Position numbers and translations under genes: made by a program. Of a DNA stretch of 64,000 nt, positions 17,260 through 25,755 are shown piece by piece. This stretch comes from Acetobacteraceae bacterium (lineage in GTDB: Bacteria > Pseudomonadota > Alphaproteobacteria > Acetobacterales > Acetobacteraceae): the NCBI GenBank assembly GCA_947371015.1, contig CANBNK010000009.1, positions 1-64,000 of the forward strand, given 5' to 3'. The stretch's first letter is position 1; each line of letters opens with the position of its first letter. The notes beneath the pieces are model-generated. The model saw nothing but the letters and a program-made list of their open reading frames with translations. It did not search any database and was not told the origin of the DNA.

Positions 17260-18150
17260 ATGACGCTCAGCATTACCCCAGCCAATCCGTCACGGCCGGA
17301 TTTCGTCGGCGTGGTCGCCGGCGTGGACCTGCGCCAGCCGGTGGATGCCGCGACGGCGGCGCTGATCGGCCAGGGCATGGACCGCTTCGGCGTGCTGGTC
17401 TTCCACGGCCAGCCGCTGGCGGACGCGCAGCAGATAGCCTTCAGCCGGCATTTCGGTGAGCTGGAACTGGCCACCGGCGACCTGGCGCAGGGCGAGGCGC
17501 GGCGGCTGCCGATGGAGGTCAACGACATCTCCAACCTGCAGCGCGACGGCAGCGTGATGCCGCGCGACGACCGCAAGCGGCTGTTCAGCCTGGGCAACAT
17601 GCTCTGGCACAGCGACAGCAGCTTCAAGCCCACGCCGGCCAAGTATTCCCTGCTCTCGGCCCGGGTGCTGCCGCAGGGGCCGGGCGGCAATACCGAATTC
17701 GCGGACATGCGCGCCGCCTGGGACACGCTGCCCGAGGACGAGCAGGCGCTGGTCCGCGACCTGGTCTGTGAGCACAGCCAGGTCTTCTCCCGCGGCGTGC
17801 TGGGCTTCACCGACTTCACCGACGAGGAGCGGGTGAAATGGGCGCCGGTGCCGCAGCGCCTGGTGCGGCGGCACGCGGTGACCGGGCGGCTCTCGCTGTT
17901 CCTCTCGGCGCATGCCGGTGGCATCCGCGGCTGGCCGGTGCCGGAAGCGCGGGCGCTGCTGCGCGACCTGAACGAGCACGCTACCCAGCGCGAGCGGGTG
18001 CACGCGCATGTCTGGCAGCCGGATGACCTGGTGATCTGGGACAACCGCGTCACCATGCATCGGGCCCGGCGCTATGACGCGACCCAGGTGCGGGAACTCA
18101 GGCGCACCACGGTGGCGGATGTGGCGCCCACCCTGGAACAGGCGGCCTGA
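17260..18150 (+). CDS. TauD/TfdA-family Fe(II)/2-oxoglutarate dioxygenase
   Basis: 296 residues. The facial triad is visible as HSD (His117, Asp119 in NMLWHSDSSF) and the distal His267 (DNRVTMHRARRYD). A C-terminal Arg-rich segment (RELRRTTVAD) would bind the 2-oxoglutarate carboxylate. The order and spacing match TfdA/TauD proteins, which oxidise aryloxyacetates, sulfonates or similar small acids. The ATG at 17260 has GGAGGAG 8 bases upstream. It is a single gene; the neighbours do not name the substrate. Closeness to TfdA rather than TauD is an impression only. Confidence 0.88.
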   Translation: MTLSITPANPSRPDFVGVVAGVDLRQPVDAATAALIGQGMDRFGVLVFHGQPLADAQQIAFSRHFGELELATGDLAQGEARRLPMEVNDISNLQRDGSVMPRDDRKRLFSLGNMLWHSDSSFKPTPAKYSLLSARVLPQGPGGNTEFADMRAAWDTLPEDEQALVRDLVCEHSQVFSRGVLGFTDFTDEERVKWAPVPQRLVRRHAVTGRLSLFLSAHAGGIRGWPVPEARALLRDLNEHATQRERVHAHVWQPDDLVIWDNRVTMHRARRYDATQVRELRRTTVADVAPTLEQAA

Positions 18151-18190
18151 TCGGGGCTATGAGGGCGCGACATTGCGGAGGGCCCCGCCC

Positions 18191-18484
18191 ATGAGCTTCA
18201 GGATAGCAACGACGCTGCTGCTGGGCGCGCTGGCCTTGGTGCCGGCCCCGGCCCAGGCCGAGGATGGCTTCTTCTCCCGCATTGGCCGGGCGCTGGACCG
18301 TGGCGTGGTGCGCGGGCGCGAGTTGGTGGCGGAGGGCGCCGAGGGCGCCGGGCGCGGCCTGCAGCGCGCCGGCGAGGCCACCGGCCGCGCCGCCGAGCGC
18401 GTCGGCCGGAGCGTGCGGCCGGGCGAGACCCCCGCACCGACCGTGGCGCCGCCCGAGGCCAGCCCGCTGCCACCGCTGCGTTAG
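18191..18484 (+). CDS. Small exported Ala/Arg/Gly-rich protein of unknown function
   Basis: 97 residues from ATG 18191. A clear signal peptide (LLLGALALVPAPAQAE) is followed by DGFFSRIGRALDRGVV, an Ala/Glu/Gly/Arg helix with alternating charges, and a Pro-rich tail (TPAPTVAPPEASPLPPLR). There is no catalytic motif. The mature part may be an amphipathic helix lying on a membrane or binding nucleic acid or protein. It starts 40 bp after the dioxygenase stop. I do not recognise a family. Confidence 0.65.
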   Translation: MSFRIATTLLLGALALVPAPAQAEDGFFSRIGRALDRGVVRGRELVAEGAEGAGRGLQRAGEATGRAAERVGRSVRPGETPAPTVAPPEASPLPPLR

Positions 18485-18638
18485 CGCTGGCGCGGACCAC
18501 CGCTCCGGCGGACGGTAAGCACGGTTCGGCGCCCGGACGCCGGCCGGATTTGGCCGCTGGCGCAATGTGGTCCTAAGCTTCCTGGCGAAACGTGGCTGCG
18601 CCCGCGCAAGGGTGCGCTGGCAGGCGAGGAAGTTCAGC

Positions 18639-19790
18639 ATGGACATCGGGCCGCCCCAACGGGCAGCCGTCGTCAGGATAGGGCGCCTCGCGGGGTTGCC
18701 GCTGCGTCAGCGCCTGCGGTTGGCGGGCATCCTGCTGGGGATTCTGCTGGTGCTGGGGTTCAGCCTGCGCTGGCTGCACTGGCAGTTCACCCATGTGGTG
18801 CTGGACGACGCCCGGGTGACCTCGGACATGATCATGCTGGCCAGCCGGGTGCCGGGCTGGGTGCGGGACCTGCCGGTGACAGCTGGCGACAGCCTGAAGC
18901 AGGGCGACCTGCTGGTGCAGGTGGATGCGCGCGAATCGGCGCTGGTGGTGCAGGAACTGGAGGCGCGGCTGGCCGGGCTGGCGGCGCGGCGGGCGGAGTT
19001 GCAGGCCCAGCGCGTGCTGGTGGACCAGCAGAGCAGCAGCCAGCACGCCGCCGCCATGGCCAAGCTGGACAGCGCCCGCGCCAGCCTGCCGGCAGCCGAG
19101 GCCGACCGGGTGTTTGCCGAGGCCGAGTATGGCCGCGCCGGGCAACTCATCGGCTCCGGCGCCGGCACCCGGCAGCGGCTGGAACAGGTGCGCGCCGCGA
19201 TGGACAGCGCGCGGCAGAAGGTGGTGGTCGCCGCCGCCGAGATCCGCAATGCCGAGGCGCAGCTGGCCACCGCGCTGGCGGCGCGCGAACAGCTGAACGT
19301 GCTGGACCGGCAGTTGGAAAGCCTCGGGCCGCAGCTGCGGGAGCTGACGGCGACGCGCGACCGGGCGGCGCTGGACCTGGCGGACCGCACCATCCGCATG
19401 CCGTTCGATGGCATCGTGGACCGCATCTTCATCGACCCCGGCGAATACGTGCTGGCGGCGCAGCGCATCATTCTGGTGCATAGCCCGGCCGCGGTGCGGG
19501 TGGAGGCCAATGTGAAGGAGACGGATATCCGCTTCTTCCGGCCGGGCACGCCGGTGCGGGTGACGGTGGATGCCTATCCGGGCCGGGTGTTCCAGGGGGA
19601 GGTGGACCGTGTGGTGGAGGCGGCGACCAGCGAGTTCGCGCTGCTGCCCAGCCCCAACCCCAGCGGCAACTTCACCAAGATCACCCAGCGCATGCCGGTT
19701 CGCGTGCAGTTCCGCCCCGCGCCGCCGCCGGGGCTGCTGCGCCCGGGCATGATGGTGCAGGTGGAGGCCGAGGCGGTTGAGCGGCAGTAG
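18639..19790 (+). CDS. EmrA-like HlyD-family adaptor of an MFS efflux pump
   Basis: 383 residues. One N-terminal membrane span (GILLGILLVLGFSLRWLHW), then HVVLDDARVTSDMIMLASRV, the opening of EmrA/HlyD adaptors. A lipoyl half, a long coiled coil (about 95-235), the second lipoyl half (RMPFDGIVDRIFIDPGEYVL) and a beta domain (VEANVKETDIRFFRPGTPVR) follow. ATG 18639 is preceded by GCGAGGA. It overlaps the MFS gene by 14 bp and should join that pump to an outer-membrane channel such as TolC; none is adjacent. Confidence 0.88.
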   Translation: MDIGPPQRAAVVRIGRLAGLPLRQRLRLAGILLGILLVLGFSLRWLHWQFTHVVLDDARVTSDMIMLASRVPGWVRDLPVTAGDSLKQGDLLVQVDARESALVVQELEARLAGLAARRAELQAQRVLVDQQSSSQHAAAMAKLDSARASLPAAEADRVFAEAEYGRAGQLIGSGAGTRQRLEQVRAAMDSARQKVVVAAAEIRNAEAQLATALAAREQLNVLDRQLESLGPQLRELTATRDRAALDLADRTIRMPFDGIVDRIFIDPGEYVLAAQRIILVHSPAAVRVEANVKETDIRFFRPGTPVRVTVDAYPGRVFQGEVDRVVEAATSEFALLPSPNPSGNFTKITQRMPVRVQFRPAPPPGLLRPGMMVQVEAEAVERQ

Positions 19791-21378
19791 CCAGCAGCGC
19801 GGCGGCCCGGCCCCGGCGGGCGGGCCGAGCGTCGAGGCGCTGTTCGAGCGCTATGGCCCGGCCTTCCGCTGGCTGGTGACGCTGACGGCGCTGACCGGCA
19901 CGATTTCCTGCATCCTGTCCTCCACCATCGTCAACGTGGCGCTGCCGGAGATCATGGGCGCGCTGGGCATGGGGCAGGAGGAGGGGCAGTTGCTCTCCAC
20001 CGGCTTCCTGGCCGCGAATACGGGCGCGATGCTGCTGAACGCCTGGGCGGTGGAACGCTTCGGCTACCGGGTGACCTATCTCGGCTCCATCAGCGTCTTC
20101 GTGGTGGCCAGCGTGCTGGCGGGCATGGCGGAGACGAGCGGCGTGATGGTGGCCTGCCGGGTGGCGCAGGGCGCGGCGGCGGGGCTGCTGCAGCCGCTTT
20201 CCATGCAGTTGATCTTCCTGGTGTTTCCGCCGGAACGCCGCGGCACCGCCATGGGCATGTTCAGCTTTGGCGTGGTGATGGCGCCCGCGCTGGGGCCGGC
20301 GCTGGGCGGCGTGCTGGTGGATGCCTTCAGCTGGCATGCGGTGTTCTACCTGTGCCTGCCCACGGCCTTCCTGGGCATGGGGATGGGGCTGTTCTTCATG
20401 CCCGGCAAGCGCGACCAGGTGGCCGGCCGCCGCTTCGACTGGCTGGGCTGCGCGCTGCTGGCGCTGGCGCTGGGCACGCTGCTGCGGGGGCTGACCGATG
20501 GCCAGCACCATGGCTGGGGCAGCGACCGCGTGGTGGTGGAACTGGTGGTGGCGTTCTGCGCCAGCCTGGGCTTTGTCGGCTGGCAGTTGAAGGCGCCGGC
20601 GCCGCTGATGGACCCGCGCGTCTTCGCCGAGCGCGGCTTCGCCATGGCGTCGCTGGTGGCGTTCATCTATGGCGCGGCGATCTTCGGTTCCACCTACCTG
20701 CTGCCGCTGCTGGTGCAGACGGTGCAGGGCTATACGCCGACGCGCTCCGGCCTGGTGCTGATGCCCGCCGGCATCGTCGTCGCCTTCGTGTTCCTGCTGG
20801 CGGGGCGGATGTCTGATTTCATCCCGCCCTGGCTGCCGGTGACGGGTGGGTTGCTGATCTTCGCGCTGTCATCCTGGCTGATCGGCGGTGTCGGCACGGA
20901 TACGCCGTTCTGGGGCCTGGCCTGGTGGATCCTGATCGGCCGCATCGGCCTGGGCTTCACCATGCCGAGTATGAATGTCGGTGCCATGCGGGCCTTGCCG
21001 CCGCGCTTGTTCGGCCAGGGCGCCGGCAGCATCAACTTCATGCGGATGCTGGGCGGCGCCTTCGGCACCAACCTGCTGGCGGTGTTCCTGGAGCGCCGGA
21101 TCCAGGTGCATGCCGAGGGGCTGAACCACGCCATCGATGGCGGCAGCAGCACGCTGGAAGCGCGGCGGGTGCTGGAGCAGATCTACGCCACGGGCGGCCT
21201 GCCGGACCTGATCGCGCGGGATGCGGCGCATGACTTCCTGCAACGCATCGTCACCGCGCAGGCGCAGATGCTGGGGTTCCGCGACGCCTTCCTGGCGGTG
21301 GGGCTGGCCTGCCTGCTGGCGCTGCTGCCGGCGCTGACACTGCGGCAGAAGCCGCCTGGCGCGGTGACGCGCCGGTAG
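19777..21378 (+). CDS. EmrB-like DHA2-family MFS drug:H+ antiporter
   Basis: 533 residues with about 14 membrane spans. DHA2 features include motif C-like LGPALGGVLVDAFSWHAVFY, motif A-like WAVERFGYRVTYLGS and the opening ISCILSSTIVNVALPEIMGA. The TTG start at 19777 lies inside the adaptor gene, which fits coupling; no good later start exists before the first span. Partner of the EmrA-like adaptor; the substrate (drug, uncoupler, fatty acid) cannot be told. Its final bases, with the stop, are duplicated just downstream. Confidence 0.9.
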   Translation: MSGSSQQRGGPAPAGGPSVEALFERYGPAFRWLVTLTALTGTISCILSSTIVNVALPEIMGALGMGQEEGQLLSTGFLAANTGAMLLNAWAVERFGYRVTYLGSISVFVVASVLAGMAETSGVMVACRVAQGAAAGLLQPLSMQLIFLVFPPERRGTAMGMFSFGVVMAPALGPALGGVLVDAFSWHAVFYLCLPTAFLGMGMGLFFMPGKRDQVAGRRFDWLGCALLALALGTLLRGLTDGQHHGWGSDRVVVELVVAFCASLGFVGWQLKAPAPLMDPRVFAERGFAMASLVAFIYGAAIFGSTYLLPLLVQTVQGYTPTRSGLVLMPAGIVVAFVFLLAGRMSDFIPPWLPVTGGLLIFALSSWLIGGVGTDTPFWGLAWWILIGRIGLGFTMPSMNVGAMRALPPRLFGQGAGSINFMRMLGGAFGTNLLAVFLERRIQVHAEGLNHAIDGGSSTLEARRVLEQIYATGGLPDLIARDAAHDFLQRIVTAQAQMLGFRDAFLAVGLACLLALLPALTLRQKPPGAVTRR

Positions 21379-21404
21379 AAGCGGGCGCGGTGACGCGCCG
21401 GTAG
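21358..21404. repeat. Two 21-bp direct repeats containing a stop codon
   Basis: Positions 21358-21378 (the last 18 coding bases and stop of the MFS gene) recur exactly at 21384-21404, a 26-bp period with 5 bp between. This is a recent tandem duplication of a gene end. Confidence 0.85.
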
Positions 21405-21422
21405 CTGGGCGCGCGGTGGCGC

Positions 21423-21821
21423 CTACTCGGCGATGAGCTTGCGGCCGAGCAGGCGCAGCGTCAGCCGGCGGCCCGCGACCATCCACGGGTACAGCCGGCG
21501 GCCCAGCCGCGGGCGGCTGAACAGCCAGCGGTTCACCCGGTTGAACAGGCCGGTCTCGCTGCCGAGCAGTGCCAGCACGTGCAGCGCCTCGGCGCCGTGG
21601 TAGAGCCGGCCCTGCCACAGCACGGCCATGCCTTCGTCCAGGTTGAGGCGCGCATCGTGGACGACATGCAGCACCGGGTCATCGCCGCGCGCATCGACCA
21701 GGCGAACCTGGCCGACGAGCTGACGCAGCCGGTAGAGCCGCACGTAGTTTGAGCAGAACGGGCACTCGCCGTCATAGATGACGGTGAGCACCTCGGTCTG
21801 TGTCGTGGTCTCAGCGGACAT
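21423..21821 (-). CDS. DCC-family (DUF393) thiol-disulfide oxidoreductase-like protein
   Basis: 132 residues. The signature VIYDGECPFCSNYVRLYR carries the family's DxxCxxC motif near the N-terminus, followed by the typical body DEGMAVLWQGRLYHGAEALH. DUF393 proteins are often encoded with HTTM-domain membrane proteins, and here the start (ATG 21821) overlaps the 3' end of such a gene by 11 bp. A redox role is presumed from the CxxC; the substrate is unknown. It is the last gene of the leftward glycosyltransferase operon. Confidence 0.82.
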   Translation of the reverse strand: MSAETTTQTEVLTVIYDGECPFCSNYVRLYRLRQLVGQVRLVDARGDDPVLHVVHDARLNLDEGMAVLWQGRLYHGAEALHVLALLGSETGLFNRVNRWLFSRPRLGRRLYPWMVAGRRLTLRLLGRKLIAE

Positions 21822-23448
21822 CGTAGCGGAACTCCGACCGGTGGCGCACATCGCGCTGCAACTGGCCGCCCTTGAGGTCGAGGCAGACGCTTTCCACCAC
21901 GTAGCGATAGCCCACGATGTCCTCCAGCTTCAGCCGGTTGAACTCGGTGAAGACCCAGGGGTTGGGCTGCATGTGGTGCGGGTAGAGGTAGTACAGGTTG
22001 TGGTCCTTGATGGCGGGATTGGCCAGCATGAAGCGATGCGTGTCGCGCACCAGGTTCTCCACCGCGGCCAGGGAAACGCCGGTGTCCTGGTGCGGCATGG
22101 TGGCGGGGCCGCAATGGGTGGCGTCCTCCCATGTCGCGCGGTCCAGGTTATTGCCGCCGATGCGGAAGCTGAAGTGGTTGTCCGGGATGTACATGCCGGC
22201 CTGGGCGATGGTGTAGCTGTAGATGCCGTAATAGACCTGCGGCATCAGCACGCTGCGGCCGTCGCGCGTCTCGGCATAGAACTGCGGGCTGGCCAGCTTG
22301 GCGCCGTCCAGCCAGCCGAGCCAGTTGGTGTAGAAGACCAAGTTGCCGAGCACCACGGTCACCATGCACACCGCCTTCATGACCGGGGTGATGTCGCTTT
22401 CCTTCAGCCGCCAGGCGCTGGAATAGACGATGAGGTTCACCGCGATCCAGAAGTGGAACAGCGCGCCGAGCGTGACGTACACGCCGATATGGAACACGTC
22501 GAACAGCAGCGTGAACACCAGCAGCCAGCGCAGCCGCAGGATGGCGAAGGGCGCCAGCAACTGCGCACCCAGCACGAAGAAGTTGAAGTACAGCGCATTG
22601 CCACTGATGCGGTCCCACACCCATTGCAGCAGCGCGGGGAAGGTGGCCAGCGGGTTGTCGCCGCGTTCCAGCCCGATGACGATGGCGGTCTGCGTCGGGT
22701 TGCCGATCAGCCAGGTCCAGGGCGCCTCGCCACCGGCGACGAGCTTGGCGAGACCCGAGCAGAAGTAGTTGCCGAGATGCGCGCCGACCGCGCAGGCCCA
22801 CAGCAGCGAACAGGCGCCGAAGCGGAGTTCCGCCGGCGACAGGCCGCCCATCCAGCCGCGCAGCCAGGGCAGGCGCTGCAGCACTCCCTCACTGGTGACG
22901 GCGATGACGAACAGCCCGCCGACCACGGCGAACAGCCCGGTATCCAGCATGTTCAGGAAATCGGTATCGACAACGGGAATGCCGGCGAGCGGGCCGATCA
23001 GCAGGCGAAAGCTGATGAACCAGGCGAATAGCGGCACCAGGAAGCTGGGCCGCCACAGGGACGCGATGCCGGCGGCGATGGCGACCATGCCGCCGTAGCG
23101 GAAGAACAGCGCATGGCCGCCGCCCTCGCCGAACAGCACGTTGGGCGCGGGAGGTACCGGCGCCAGCGTGTCGAACAGCACCTGCACCAGCACGACGACG
23201 CCGATGCCGCGCACCACCGCGCGCAGCAACTGCGGCAGCACGGCGTAGCGGATGCCGGCGAAGCACGCCGCGCCGACGCAGCAGGCCAGCACCAGCAGGA
23301 AGGCGTTGGTTTCCGTCTGCGCCGCGACGAAGACCAGCTTGCGCAGCGCCTTGAAGCCGAGCAGCGAGAACAGCAGCAGGGCGAGGGGCGCCGCCACCTC
23401 GACGCTGGGAATGCGCCACGCGAAGCCGCGCGTTCTGGTCAGGTACAA
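21811..23448 (-). CDS. HTTM-like polytopic membrane protein
   Basis: 545 residues from a TTG at 23448 with GGGGAGG just upstream, overlapping the glycosyltransferase stop by 10 bp. About ten membrane spans cover residues 15-400 (e.g. AAPLALLLFSLLGFKAL, FAILRLRWLLVFTLLFDVFH), followed by a soluble C-terminal 130 residues (WEDATHCGPATMPHQDTGVS, YYLYPHHMQPNPWVF). The pairing with a DCC protein and the central LLFDVFHIGVYVTLG region suggest the HTTM/vitamin-K-carboxylase-like superfamily; I could not confirm the catalytic residues. The TTG start is the only well-placed initiation codon, because frames further upstream run into the neighbour. Confidence 0.7.
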   Translation of the reverse strand: MYLTRTRGFAWRIPSVEVAAPLALLLFSLLGFKALRKLVFVAAQTETNAFLLVLACCVGAACFAGIRYAVLPQLLRAVVRGIGVVVLVQVLFDTLAPVPPAPNVLFGEGGGHALFFRYGGMVAIAAGIASLWRPSFLVPLFAWFISFRLLIGPLAGIPVVDTDFLNMLDTGLFAVVGGLFVIAVTSEGVLQRLPWLRGWMGGLSPAELRFGACSLLWACAVGAHLGNYFCSGLAKLVAGGEAPWTWLIGNPTQTAIVIGLERGDNPLATFPALLQWVWDRISGNALYFNFFVLGAQLLAPFAILRLRWLLVFTLLFDVFHIGVYVTLGALFHFWIAVNLIVYSSAWRLKESDITPVMKAVCMVTVVLGNLVFYTNWLGWLDGAKLASPQFYAETRDGRSVLMPQVYYGIYSYTIAQAGMYIPDNHFSFRIGGNNLDRATWEDATHCGPATMPHQDTGVSLAAVENLVRDTHRFMLANPAIKDHNLYYLYPHHMQPNPWVFTEFNRLKLEDIVGYRYVVESVCLDLKGGQLQRDVRHRSEFRYDVR

Positions 23449-24383
23449 GCCAGCCTCCCCTCGTGATGTGTCGTCGCTGCGCGCAGGCTGGCGGCGATGC
23501 CGGCCAGCTCCCGTTCGCGCCAGCGCAGGCGCAGCCGCAGCGGCCCCTGCGGCAGCAGCCGCGCCAGTGGTGCCAGGGCCGAGTAGGCCGCGACGCGCAG
23601 CGCCAGGGCAGCGGGCAGCCCGGCGATGCTGGGGCCGCGCAGCAAGGCGCCGGCGTGTTCGCGCCCGGCACCGCTGCCATAGCGGAAGCCACGGGCGAGC
23701 ACCCATTCCTCGGTCATCTGCGTCGGGCGGACCAGGTGGCGCAGCCGGGCCTCGGCGCAGAACCAGCCCTTCGCGCCGCTCTCGCCAAGCCGGCGCAGCA
23801 GCTCCGTCTCGCTGCCCATGGCGTAGCGCGGATTGCTCTCATCCGGGCCGACGCCTTCGGCGAAGCGCAGCCCATGGGTGAAGACGGAGGTGCGCAGCGC
23901 CATGTTGGGGCCGAAGATCTCGTGCGGGCCGCAGGCGCCGGTCTCCCGCAGGTTCTGCGCGTAGAGTACGCTGAACGGCGCGGCCTTCGGGGTCAGCCAG
24001 CGCGGCGGCGGGCTGGGCCATTCCAGCGCCACGGTGCCGCCGAACATGCTGGCCTGCTGCTGCGCGTCGGCAGCGGCGCGCAACCGCACCAGCCAGTCCG
24101 GCGCGGGCAGCACGTCGTCATCGGTGAAGACGGCGAGGTCCCCGGCCAGCGCCGGCAGCGCGGCGTTCAACGCGCGGTTCTTGCCCGGCTGGGCCTCGCG
24201 CAGCGTCACCAGCGGCAGGCGCGTGGCGTAGCGCGCCAGCACCTCCGGCGTGGTGTCGGTGCTGCCATTGTCGATGACGACAAGCCGCCAGCCGCCTGCC
24301 GGCGCATGCAGCGCGGTGAGGCTGCGCAGCACGCGGGGCAGCGCATGCCCGCGGTTGCGGGTGGCGAAGACGACGGTGAGCAT
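23439..24383 (-). CDS. Family 2 glycosyltransferase
   Basis: 314 residues of GT-A fold. The nucleotide-sugar region has VFATRNRGHALPRVLRSL and VIDNGSTDTTPEVL; the metal site is LAVFTDDDVLPAPDWLVRL; the acceptor region includes GPDESNPRYAMGSETELLRR. No membrane span except a possible amphipathic C-terminus. The ATG at 24383 lies 4 bp after the stop of the preceding glycosyltransferase. It is probably cytoplasmic and adds a sugar in the glycan made by this locus. Confidence 0.9.
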   Translation of the reverse strand: MLTVVFATRNRGHALPRVLRSLTALHAPAGGWRLVVIDNGSTDTTPEVLARYATRLPLVTLREAQPGKNRALNAALPALAGDLAVFTDDDVLPAPDWLVRLRAAADAQQQASMFGGTVALEWPSPPPRWLTPKAAPFSVLYAQNLRETGACGPHEIFGPNMALRTSVFTHGLRFAEGVGPDESNPRYAMGSETELLRRLGESGAKGWFCAEARLRHLVRPTQMTEEWVLARGFRYGSGAGREHAGALLRGPSIAGLPAALALRVAAYSALAPLARLLPQGPLRLRLRWRERELAGIAASLRAATTHHEGRLACT

Positions 24384-24387
24384 GGCG

Positions 24388-25512
24388 CTAGGTGCTCGCT
24401 TCGGGTTTCGGCGCGGGTTGCACCTCGGTGGCATGATGGTCCAGTGCCGAGCCGCCCTGCTTCCACAGCCGCCGCAGCCGGCGCAGCGCCACGCTGCGCT
24501 TGCGGTCCATGCCGGCCAGCGCCATGCGGGTGAAGCCGCAGGCATAGGCGTGGCGCCAGCGCATCGCCAGCAACCAGGTGCTGTCCCCGGGCAGCAGCGC
24601 CGCCGGCGCGCAGAGCACCTCCACCGCCAGGCGACGCAGCAATTCCAGCCGTGGGTGGCTCGGCCGGCGCAAAAGCTTGCGCGTCAGCACGGTGGAGGCG
24701 CCCTGCCAGTACATCCGGTCCAGCAGCCATTCCGGCCGCAGCCGCGGCGCCTGGATCTGGTGATAGACCACGATGCGGCTGTCGTAGCGGGCGGAGTAGC
24801 CGGCATCCTGCAGCTTCCACGCCAGGTGGACATCCTCGTCCGAGAGCAGCCGCGTGCCGACGCGGCCGAGCTGCGCGTCGAAGCTGCCGACGGCGATGAC
24901 GGCGGCGCGGTTGACCACCATGTTCACGCTGTAGGGTTCCAGCGTGCGCGGCAGCGCGGCGGTGCGGTATTCGCCGCTGCCCTCGAATTCGATGATCGAG
25001 AGCACACCGCGCAGCTGCCGCGGCCACCAGCCAGGCAGCGGCGCTTCCCAGCGCGGCAGCACGCGGCCACCGATGACGGCGGGCGGGTGACTGCTTTCCG
25101 TCAGCACTTGCAGGATGCGTTCCAGCCAGTCCGGCGCCGCCACCGCGTCGTCGTCGAGGAAGGCGATGTGGCTGCCGGTGCAGGCCAGGATGCCGCGGTT
25201 GCGCGCCAGGCTGGCGCCGGGGTCTTCCACCCGGATCAACAGCGCATTCGGCAGGCTGTCCACCACCTCCCGCAGCCGCGCCGCGGCAGCGGGGGAGGAG
25301 GCGCTGTCCACGACGATCACCTCGAAGCGGTCCAGCCCGATGCTCTGCAGCCGCAGGCTTTCCAGGCAGGCGCCAAGATAGGCCGGGCGTTCATGCGTGC
25401 AGATGCAGACCGAGAGCGTGATCGCGGATGCGATGGCGGCCTCGGGTTGGTCGGCTGTGGTTGCCTGCGCTGCCATAGCGGCGGCGTGCGCACGGGCCTC
25501 TGCGCGGATCAT
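24388..25512 (-). CDS. Family 2 glycosyltransferase
   Basis: 374 residues. The N-terminus has an Ala-rich leader then LSVCICTHERPAYLGACLES, VIVVDSASSPAAAARLREV and the metal motif HIAFLDDDAVAAPDWLERI. The C-terminal third has RLLSDEDVHLAWKLQDAGYS (ED-type acceptor loop) and a basic tail (DRKRSVALRRLRRLWKQ). The start ATG 25512 has GGGAG 6 bases upstream. It is the first gene of the leftward operon (GT2, GT2, HTTM-like, DCC), divergent from the UbiA operon across 243 bp, in which I saw no certain promoter. Confidence 0.9.
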   Translation of the reverse strand: MIRAEARAHAAAMAAQATTADQPEAAIASAITLSVCICTHERPAYLGACLESLRLQSIGLDRFEVIVVDSASSPAAAARLREVVDSLPNALLIRVEDPGASLARNRGILACTGSHIAFLDDDAVAAPDWLERILQVLTESSHPPAVIGGRVLPRWEAPLPGWWPRQLRGVLSIIEFEGSGEYRTAALPRTLEPYSVNMVVNRAAVIAVGSFDAQLGRVGTRLLSDEDVHLAWKLQDAGYSARYDSRIVVYHQIQAPRLRPEWLLDRMYWQGASTVLTRKLLRRPSHPRLELLRRLAVEVLCAPAALLPGDSTWLLAMRWRHAYACGFTRMALAGMDRKRSVALRRLRRLWKQGGSALDHHATEVQPAPKPEAST

Positions 25513-25755
25513 GCCATGCTCCCGGATGCGGGTTCTCGTCATGGCGCTAGCTGGCGAGATGGCCCTGCCGCGCGCAACAAGCATCATGCGGAGCGCGCGC
25601 CTCAACAACTTCACAAGCGCTTGCTGCACTGTCTTCTCGCAGAGCCGCGCGCGGCTCCTCGTTGCGTGCTGCACGCCACCGTTTCCTCGCGCCGTTGGCA
25701 CTTTGCGGCGCGGCGAACGCGGGCAAAGTCTGCGCCGAGGCGGAGGCCCTGCGTG

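Noticed and set aside
24250-25755. The long upstream extension of the HAD-UbiA frame to 24250
   Set aside because: It runs antisense through both GT2 genes; the HAD domain starts just after ATG 25756, which has GGAGG before it.
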